The notes below the pieces were generated by a model. It saw only the letters and a list, made by a program, of their open reading frames with translations, was not told the DNA's origin and made no database searches. From an uncultured Mucispirillum sp. (GTDB lineage Bacteria > Chrysiogenota > Deferribacteres > Deferribacterales > Mucispirillaceae): a stretch of 10,733 nucleotides of DNA. Positions 5,716 through 10,733 of this stretch are shown here, piece by piece (position 1 is the stretch's first letter; every line of letters starts with the position of its first letter). The DNA lies in NCBI GenBank assembly GCA_910586745.1, contig CAJUJZ010000078.1, forward strand, positions 1 to 10,733. Direction: 5' to 3'. The translations under genes and the position numbers were made by a program.

Positions 5716-8232
5716 ATGAAGCTTACTCGAAGAAATTTTATTAAAACTTCAGTAGCTGGTCTTGCAGGAACTACCATTGCAGCAGGAGTTCCTTTAAAAG
5801 CTGAAGCAAGGGAAATCACATCAGCAGATTATGGTGTAGAAAACAAAGTTTTTCTTACCTGCCGTATGTGTGCACAAAACTGTCCTATGGTTGCCTGCAT
5901 TAGAGATGGCAGATTAGTCAGGCTTGATGCAAACCTAAATACACCATATCCATCAATATGTGGCAGAGGCAGAGCAGCTGTTGCTGCACTATATGACCCA
6001 CAAAGGATTAAAACACCACTTATTAGAACAGGAAAAAGAGGCAGTGGTGAATTTCGCAGTGCATCTTGGAATGAAGCATTAGATTTAATCGGTAACAAAA
6101 TGCTCCAGTTAAGAGATGAGGGAGAACCACATTCTGTAGCATATTTCCCTAGATTTAATACTGCATCTCTTTTAGATGATACTATATTTAATCTTTACGG
6201 AACAGACAATGTATTCAGCTATGGGGATACATGTTTTGGTTCTACTAACCAGTTAGGTCTTGGTTCAGTATTTGGCGGAGGTGAAGAACCTCGTCAAGGG
6301 AACTCATCTGTTATGGGTGATTATGAAAATGCTAAAATCGCCGTATTAATAGGCAGAAATCCTGTTGGCGGCCTTGTTGCTTTCCCTTGGGGCGGTATGT
6401 TTGGCAGAGGGAGAAAAAATGGTATGAAAACAGTTCTTGTTGACCCTAAAAAATCATTAGGTGTTGGCGAAACTGATACAGAATGGCTGCCAGTTATCCC
6501 TGGTGGAGATATTCCATTTTTAATTGGTCTTGCTGGTGAACTATTTAAAAATAATTACTATGATGAAGTATTTTTAAGAGAATATACAAATGCTGATATA
6601 CTTATCAATACAGAAACACTTCTTCCTGTATACCTTGACAGTGAATTAGATGAACCAGACTATATGGTCTATGATGAAGTTTCAAAAACTGCTGTTATGA
6701 AATCAGAAGCTGAATGCCCTGCTATTTTTGGCAGCTGTGAAGTTGATGGTGTTAAAGCAAAAACTGCATTACAGCTTTTAAAAGAATCATGCGAAAAATT
6801 TACTCTTGAACAGGCTGCTGCAAAAAGTGGTATTCCTTCTGAGCAGATTGTTAAACTTGCAAAAGATTTAAATAATGCAAAACCTGCATGTTTCCTTGAA
6901 AGAGGCTATCGTGCTACAAGATATTTTAACTCTTTACATGAAAGATATCTTATCTCATCTATCAATGGTCTTTTAGGTGTATACGGTAGAAAAGGTGGTT
7001 TAATCTATGGTAAAAATGCTGGATTAGACACTCCATTCTCATATAATGATGCAAACGAAATATCAGTAAATATGTGGTTTAAAGAAAATGTGGAAGGCTT
7101 TGAGCTTTGCGACCCATATAATATGCGTAGAACATTCCCACTTGCTGTTGAAAAAGAAGAACCATACAAACTTCGTATGGCATTTTTAAATGGTCAAAAC
7201 CCAGTTGGCGGCAGTGCTGGTGGTCATAAAATGGCTCAGGCATTAGAAAAAATGGAAATGGTAGCAGCTATATCTCCATTCTGGAATGAATCACTTTTAT
7301 ATGCTGATGTAATATTACCAGATACTACATTTTTAGAAAGAGCAGAACCTCTTTTCTCTACATATAAAGCAACATTTCCAGTTATTACAGTTCATGACCA
7401 GGTTGTTGAACCTATGTTTGATACAAGAAATGGTTACTGGATTATGCTTGCTCTTGCTAAAAGAATATTCAGTGAAGATGAATATTATGATAACTTTAAT
7501 GACTTTGAGCAAGGTGGTATCAAATACATAGTAGATTATCAAATTGAAAATCTAGTACTTAGTGATGAAGATGCTGAAACATTCTCTCGTAGAAAATTAA
7601 TTGAAGATGGTGTATGGTGTGGTGCTTCTGCTCCAGTTAAACCAATGAATAAACCTACTCCATCATGTAAACTTGAAGTTTATTCATTATTTATGGCTAA
7701 CTGGCATAATAAACTTATAGAAGAGGACAGAGCACAGGAAGCTCAGTACTACAGTCCATTATATGATTATCCACCTACTTACTATCAAACTAAAAAAGAA
7801 AAACTGGATAATGATGAATTTATCCCTGTAACTGGTTTTTCACCATTAAGTTCATTTACTGGTGCTCAAACTCGTAACAATATTTTACTTAGAAATGTTG
7901 GACAAAATCTTAACTACTCTGCTGTATTTATTAATACAAAAAGAGGTCAGGATTTAGGCTTAAAAAGTGGTGATATTATTGAAATATTCAATATTGAAGA
8001 ACCAAGCTTGATTATTAAATCAGAAGTTCAGTTGACAGAAACTGTTGAGCCACATACATTATTTTCATTCTATGGTGTAGGAACAGGCTTATATACAAAC
8101 CTTTCTGAAAAATTAAATGTTGCATGCCCAATAGGTTTTAATCCTAACCATATAGCTAATTTAACATTTATGCCTGTTGAAGCATCATCACCATCACAAG
8201 ATTTTATTGTTAAAATAAGGAGGGCAAAATGA
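5716..8232 (+). CDS. Tat-exported molybdopterin oxidoreductase catalytic subunit (PsrA/PhsA-like)
   Basis: This 838-residue protein belongs to the complex iron-sulfur molybdoenzyme (DMSO reductase) family. Residues 1-32 form a Tat signal with LTRRNFIK and a cleavable Ala-rich end, so the enzyme acts in the periplasm. C49, C52, C56 and C82 (C-x2-C-x3-C-x25-C) bind the proximal [4Fe-4S] cluster. GDTCFG places Cys173 as the likely molybdenum ligand. Formate dehydrogenases instead have Sec or Cys followed by His, so a formate role is unlikely. ILIGRNPVGG and TVLVDPKKS belong to the cofactor-binding core, and the last ~120 residues resemble the molydopterin-dinucleotide-binding domain. Cys ligation and the rhodanese neighbour favour polysulfide, thiosulfate or tetrathionate as substrate; arsenate or another oxyanion cannot be excluded. 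ATG 5716 follows AGGAGGG; the TTG at 5641 would bury the Tat motif. Its stop overlaps the next start (ATGA). Confidence 0.9.
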   Translation: MKLTRRNFIKTSVAGLAGTTIAAGVPLKAEAREITSADYGVENKVFLTCRMCAQNCPMVACIRDGRLVRLDANLNTPYPSICGRGRAAVAALYDPQRIKTPLIRTGKRGSGEFRSASWNEALDLIGNKMLQLRDEGEPHSVAYFPRFNTASLLDDTIFNLYGTDNVFSYGDTCFGSTNQLGLGSVFGGGEEPRQGNSSVMGDYENAKIAVLIGRNPVGGLVAFPWGGMFGRGRKNGMKTVLVDPKKSLGVGETDTEWLPVIPGGDIPFLIGLAGELFKNNYYDEVFLREYTNADILINTETLLPVYLDSELDEPDYMVYDEVSKTAVMKSEAECPAIFGSCEVDGVKAKTALQLLKESCEKFTLEQAAAKSGIPSEQIVKLAKDLNNAKPACFLERGYRATRYFNSLHERYLISSINGLLGVYGRKGGLIYGKNAGLDTPFSYNDANEISVNMWFKENVEGFELCDPYNMRRTFPLAVEKEEPYKLRMAFLNGQNPVGGSAGGHKMAQALEKMEMVAAISPFWNESLLYADVILPDTTFLERAEPLFSTYKATFPVITVHDQVVEPMFDTRNGYWIMLALAKRIFSEDEYYDNFNDFEQGGIKYIVDYQIENLVLSDEDAETFSRRKLIEDGVWCGASAPVKPMNKPTPSCKLEVYSLFMANWHNKLIEEDRAQEAQYYSPLYDYPPTYYQTKKEKLDNDEFIPVTGFSPLSSFTGAQTRNNILLRNVGQNLNYSAVFINTKRGQDLGLKSGDIIEIFNIEEPSLIIKSEVQLTETVEPHTLFSFYGVGTGLYTNLSEKLNVACPIGFNPNHIANLTFMPVEASSPSQDFIVKIRRAK

Positions 8233-9041
8233 GTTATCAAAAAATGGCAGTATGCTATGACACTCAATCATGTATAAAATGCTTTGCCTGTATTGTAAGC
8301 TGTTCCACAGAAAATAGAATGAGATTACAAAGGGATTATAACTACTCTGTTGATAAATCAATGGTTGAGCCACATCCACATTTAAATTATTTAAGAGTAG
8401 AATGTAATGAAAAAGGAACTTTTCCTAATGTTACACAAATTGCTGCTTTTAAACACTGCCAGCATTGTGAAAAACCAAAATGTATGGATATATGCCCTAC
8501 TCTTGCAATCAGTAAAAAAGATACAGGTGCAGTTGTTATTAATGCTGATAAATGCATTGGCTGTCAGTCATGTAAAGATGCCTGCCCATACAATATACCA
8601 GTTTTCTCAAAAGATACTGGTAAAACATATAAATGCACAATGTGCCATGACAGATTAACTGCAGGACTTTCAACAGCATGTTCTGCTGCCTGCCCTTCTG
8701 TAGCTATTTTCTCAGGCCCTGCTGAAGAAGTTATTGCAGAAGCAAGAAAAAGAGCTGAACATTACAGCAAAGTATTTAATAAAGAATATTTTGTTTATGG
8801 TGCAGATAAAGTTAATAATACTGTTGGAACATTATCATATATGACTATTGCTCCTTTAGAAAACAGAGATGATTATTTACTTCCTGCTGACCCATCTAAT
8901 GGTGTGGCTGCAAGCAGAGAAGTTGCAAAAGTTATTGGTGCTGCTGCTATAGCTGGTACTGCTGCCGCTGTTGCAGGACATGCAGTATTTACAGCTGCTA
9001 AATATGACGACAAACACCACAAGGAGAATGAAAATGAGTAA
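8229..9041 (+). CDS. Four-cluster ferredoxin electron-transfer subunit with C-terminal membrane helix
   Basis: This 270-residue protein carries sixteen cysteines in the order of DmsB/PhsB/FdnH beta subunits: C15-C18-C21-C25, C77-C80-C85-C89, C109-C112-C115-C119 and C136-C139-C151-C155, enough for four [4Fe-4S] clusters. It should pass electrons between the molybdenum subunit and the membrane cytochrome b. It has no signal of its own and probably crosses the membrane bound to the Tat-tagged catalytic subunit. Residues 233-257 form an Ala/Gly/Val-rich hydrophobic helix followed by a charged His/Lys/Glu tail. This resembles the single membrane anchor of FdnH and is absent from simple NrfC/DmsB forms. 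AAGGAGG precedes the start, which overlaps the catalytic-subunit stop by four bases. Its own stop overlaps the next gene by eight bases. Confidence 0.92.
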   Translation: MSYQKMAVCYDTQSCIKCFACIVSCSTENRMRLQRDYNYSVDKSMVEPHPHLNYLRVECNEKGTFPNVTQIAAFKHCQHCEKPKCMDICPTLAISKKDTGAVVINADKCIGCQSCKDACPYNIPVFSKDTGKTYKCTMCHDRLTAGLSTACSAACPSVAIFSGPAEEVIAEARKRAEHYSKVFNKEYFVYGADKVNNTVGTLSYMTIAPLENRDDYLLPADPSNGVAASREVAKVIGAAAIAGTAAAVAGHAVFTAAKYDDKHHKENENE

Positions 9042-9723
9042 CTCAAATGAAAAAATTACATTATTCTCAAATATGCAGATGTGGTATCATAAACATATCA
9101 TTCATTTTATGATGATATTTATTCTAACAGGGCTTCCTTTAATAACCCATGCTTTTTCATGGATAGCTTATATTATTGGTGTGCCTGTATCAGTATTTTA
9201 TTCTAATGGTGACTCATTATATGTAGGTATTCAAGTTTGCAGGGTAATACACAGACTTACTGCTGTATTATGGATAGTAACAAGCATACCATTTGTTTTA
9301 ACTATGCTTTTTACTAAATGGGAGCTTGCTTTAAGAAAAAGAAAAGGCGAATCCTGGGGTACTTATGTAAAAGAAGAATTACAAGATATGAAAACTATGT
9401 ATATAGATTTCAGCTATCCAAAAAGAGCTGGTAAATATAACTTAGGTCAAATTGCTGCTGGACTTGCAGTTATAGTATTTGGCATAGTTATGATTGTAAC
9501 TGGTTTAATCTTATGGTTTAGAGTTGATTTTGCTTCTTCTACTGTAAGTATTATGAGATTATTCCACAGCATTGGATTTTTAGTATTTGTGTTATTCCTT
9601 ATCATTCACATTTACCTTGCAGTTCACCCTGTAAATAAAGCAGGATACAATGCAATGTTTAGAGATGGTAAAGATGATTTAGCACATGCTAAGAAAAAAC
9701 ATCCAGGAATGTTTGTAAAATAA
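9034..9723 (+). CDS. FdnI-type diheme cytochrome b membrane subunit
   Basis: This 229-residue protein has four membrane helices (about 22-40, 65-92, 137-161, 174-197). Likely heme ligands are H24 in helix 1, H73 in VIHRLT of helix 2, and H178 and H192 in helix 4, fourteen residues apart as in FdnI. KYNLGQ (134-139) before helix 3 is a hallmark of formate-dehydrogenase gamma subunits. The subunit should exchange electrons with menaquinone near the cytoplasmic side and with the ferredoxin subunit on the periplasmic side, giving an FdnGHI/PhsABC layout. ATG 9034 is chosen because AAGGAG lies seven bases upstream; ATG 9028 is too close to it, and ATG 8971 is deep within the preceding gene. The first eight bases overlap the ferredoxin gene and the stop shares one base with the Rieske start. 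Confidence 0.9.
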   Translation: MSNSNEKITLFSNMQMWYHKHIIHFMMIFILTGLPLITHAFSWIAYIIGVPVSVFYSNGDSLYVGIQVCRVIHRLTAVLWIVTSIPFVLTMLFTKWELALRKRKGESWGTYVKEELQDMKTMYIDFSYPKRAGKYNLGQIAAGLAVIVFGIVMIVTGLILWFRVDFASSTVSIMRLFHSIGFLVFVLFLIIHIYLAVHPVNKAGYNAMFRDGKDDLAHAKKKHPGMFVK

Positions 9724-10112
9724 TGCAGGTGTTATTATCAAAAATTAAAAGGCGTAATCTATTAAAACTTTTATGGATTGTGCCTTTTATACCACTTTAT
9801 AAATACTTGACACCAAAAGTAAAAAAAGATAATTTTATATCTGTCCCCCTTGCATCTCTGCCTTTCAAGGGGGCTTATCTTATTAAAGATAAGCATGCAG
9901 GTATTATAAAAAAAAATGACAGTATAAAAGTTTTCAGCATTTCCTGCACACATTCAGGCTGTGTATTAAATGTGGAAAATGATAAATTTATATGTCCATG
10001 CCATGGCAGTGTATTTGATTTAGAAGGTAATATTTTAAAAGGCCCTGCACTTAAACCTTTAAAACAGCTTGAATATAAAATTGAAAATAAAAACATTATA
10101 GTGTATATATAA
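9723..10112 (+). CDS. Small Tat-anchored Rieske [2Fe-2S] protein
   Basis: This 129-residue protein starts with KRRNLLK (9-15), a Tat-type motif, and a hydrophobic stretch (about 13-28) that likely stays as the membrane anchor. The cluster motifs are C75-T-H77-S-G-C80 and C91-P-C93-H94-G-S96. C75, H77, C91 and H94 bind the cluster, and C80 and C93 should form the stabilising disulfide. The Ser that hydrogen-bonds the cluster is present (S96), but the Tyr two residues on is Phe98, which would lower the midpoint potential. It is shorter than most bc1/b6f Rieske proteins. With the next gene it forms a quinol-oxidising Rieske/cytochrome b module on the periplasmic side. The start shares one base with the cytochrome b stop (TAATG), with only an AGGAA about 15 bases upstream, so translation is probably coupled. 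Confidence 0.92.
   Translation: MQVLLSKIKRRNLLKLLWIVPFIPLYKYLTPKVKKDNFISVPLASLPFKGAYLIKDKHAGIIKKNDSIKVFSISCTHSGCVLNVENDKFICPCHGSVFDLEGNILKGPALKPLKQLEYKIENKNIIVYI
9845..9893 (+). repeat. Two adjacent perfect hairpins inside the Rieske gene
   Basis: CCCCCTTG (9845-9852) pairs with CAAGGGGG (9866-9873) around a 13-base loop. Immediately after it, CTTATCTT (9874-9881) pairs with AAGATAAG (9886-9893) around a four-base loop. The two could stack end to end. There is no U-tract, so this is not a standard terminator. The first stem is unusually GC-rich for this region. Confidence 0.6.
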
Positions 10113-10114
10113 TT

Positions 10115-10732
10115 ATGTTTAAAGAATTTATAAAACACTTATTTCCCCGTATTACACTTAAAAAAAATCTGCATTTTACTTATACTTTATGTTTAGGTGG
10201 TCTTTCTTTTACTGCATTTATTATGCTTGTAATATCAGGTGTTCTGCTTGCCATTTACTATATTCCAGAGCCAAATCAGGCTTATGATTCCATTATATTT
10301 ATTGAAGAAAATGTGACAGGAGGCAAATATATTAGAAATCTGCACAGGTTTTCAAGCAACGCATTTTTAATACTTATGTTTATGCATATCCTGCGTGTAA
10401 TATTAACAGGTGCTTTTTTAAGCAGAAAATACAACTGGATTATTGGTCTTTTTCTACTGTTTTTAAGTATATTTACAGGCTATACAGGCTATCTTTTACC
10501 AATGGATCAGCTTTCATACTGGGCAACACAGACAGGTGCAGAATTAATTAAAATTCTGCCATTTGGAGATTATATTTATAATATTATAATACCAGATACT
10601 ATTGGAGGAAGGCTTAGTTTAATAAGATTTTATGCACTGCATATTATTATACTGCCTTTTTTAATTTCCACCCTTTCTTTTATACATTTTTTTAGAGTAA
10701 GGCGTGATAGAGGGGTACTGCCATATCTATGA
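10115..10732 (+). CDS. Split cytochrome b6-type subunit of a Rieske/cytochrome b complex
   Basis: This 205-residue protein is complete and has the length of cytochrome b6, the N-terminal four helices only. Heme ligands pair as H77/H91 (helix B) and H176/H191 (helix D). The 14 residues between the helix D histidines match b6f-type rather than mitochondrial bc1-type spacing. C26 in CLGG aligns with the cytochrome b6 cysteine that covalently holds the extra heme c (ci/cn). GYTGYLLPMDQLSYWA (122-137) and RFYALH (171-176) are further family signatures. The role is electron transfer across the membrane between the quinol-oxidation and quinone-reduction sites; the PEWY loop would lie in a separate subunit IV. 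It starts two bases after the Rieske stop without a visible ribosome site. Its stop overlaps an ATG at 10729, the start of the next gene. Confidence 0.93.
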   Translation: MFKEFIKHLFPRITLKKNLHFTYTLCLGGLSFTAFIMLVISGVLLAIYYIPEPNQAYDSIIFIEENVTGGKYIRNLHRFSSNAFLILMFMHILRVILTGAFLSRKYNWIIGLFLLFLSIFTGYTGYLLPMDQLSYWATQTGAELIKILPFGDYIYNIIIPDTIGGRLSLIRFYALHIIILPFLISTLSFIHFFRVRRDRGVLPYL

Positions 10733-10733
10733 T
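10729..10733 (+). CDS. Start of the next operon gene (possible subunit IV or cytochrome c), cut by the window end
   Basis: An ATG at 10729-10731 overlaps the TGA of the cytochrome b6 gene (ATGA), the same junction type used at 8229. Only five bases are visible, so the product cannot be read. A cytochrome b C-terminal subunit or a c-type cytochrome would be expected from the split b6. Confidence 0.4.

Noticed and set aside
8407..8658. Open frame on the plus strand inside the ferredoxin gene
   Set aside because: It is a shifted-frame shadow of the conserved cysteine-rich coding sequence.
8971..9033. Upstream start (ATG 8971) for the FdnI-type cytochrome b
   Set aside because: It lies within the ferredoxin gene with no ribosome site; AAGGAG is correctly spaced only for ATG 9034.
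5716..9723. Formate dehydrogenase (FdnGHI) as the identity of the first three operon genes
   Set aside because: The beta and gamma subunits fit, but the catalytic subunit has GDTCFG at the metal-ligand site and lacks the Sec/Cys-His pair of formate dehydrogenases.
9771..10138. Two open frames antisense to the Rieske gene (9771-9953 and 9875-10138)
   Set aside because: The Rieske frame has clear cluster motifs and the opposite frames have no family features or ribosome sites.

Overview
The window is AT-rich (roughly one third G+C by eye) and tightly packed. It reads as the chromosome of an anaerobic, menaquinone-using Gram-negative bacterium. Lipoboxes, Tat signals, a periplasmic molybdoenzyme and A/T-biased codons suggest a member of the Deferribacterota, perhaps a host-associated Mucispirillum-like lineage. 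That placement is an inference from gene content and composition, not from a search.

Positions 1-2824, all on the minus strand, are mostly housekeeping. They hold the start of a TPR lipoprotein cut by the window edge, a coiled-coil C4 zinc-ribbon protein (COG1579/DUF164 type), a Nif3-family (DUF34) metal protein whose stop codon overlaps the zinc-ribbon start, and a tRNA with anticodon CAT. Intrinsic terminators follow the zinc-ribbon gene and the tRNA.

Positions 2825-10733 look like one functional island for anaerobic respiration, probably of a sulfur compound. A TorD/DmsD-type chaperone (+) converges on a two-domain rhodanese lipoprotein (-), with a bidirectional terminator between them. 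The rhodanese is divergent from a five-gene plus-strand operon, across a 370-base AT-rich control region. The operon encodes a Tat-exported molybdopterin catalytic subunit (PsrA/PhsA-like, with a Cys as likely Mo ligand), a four-cluster ferredoxin subunit with a C-terminal membrane helix, an FdnI-type diheme cytochrome b, a small Tat-anchored Rieske protein, and a split cytochrome b6. A further gene starts in the last five bases.

Working model: the chaperone matures the molybdoenzyme, the rhodanese supplies or removes sulfane sulfur in the periplasm, and the first three operon genes form a membrane oxidoreductase of FdnGHI/PhsABC layout. The most unusual feature is that a Rieske/cytochrome b6-type quinol module follows without a gap. 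The three operon junctions from 8229 to 9723 overlap, and the Rieske-b6 gap is 2 bases. The cytochrome b6 keeps the CLGG cysteine that carries the extra heme c (ci/cn) in b6f complexes and has b6f-type histidine spacing. The combination suggests two quinone-reactive membrane modules made together for one pathway. No mobile element, CRISPR array or recognisable riboswitch was seen.
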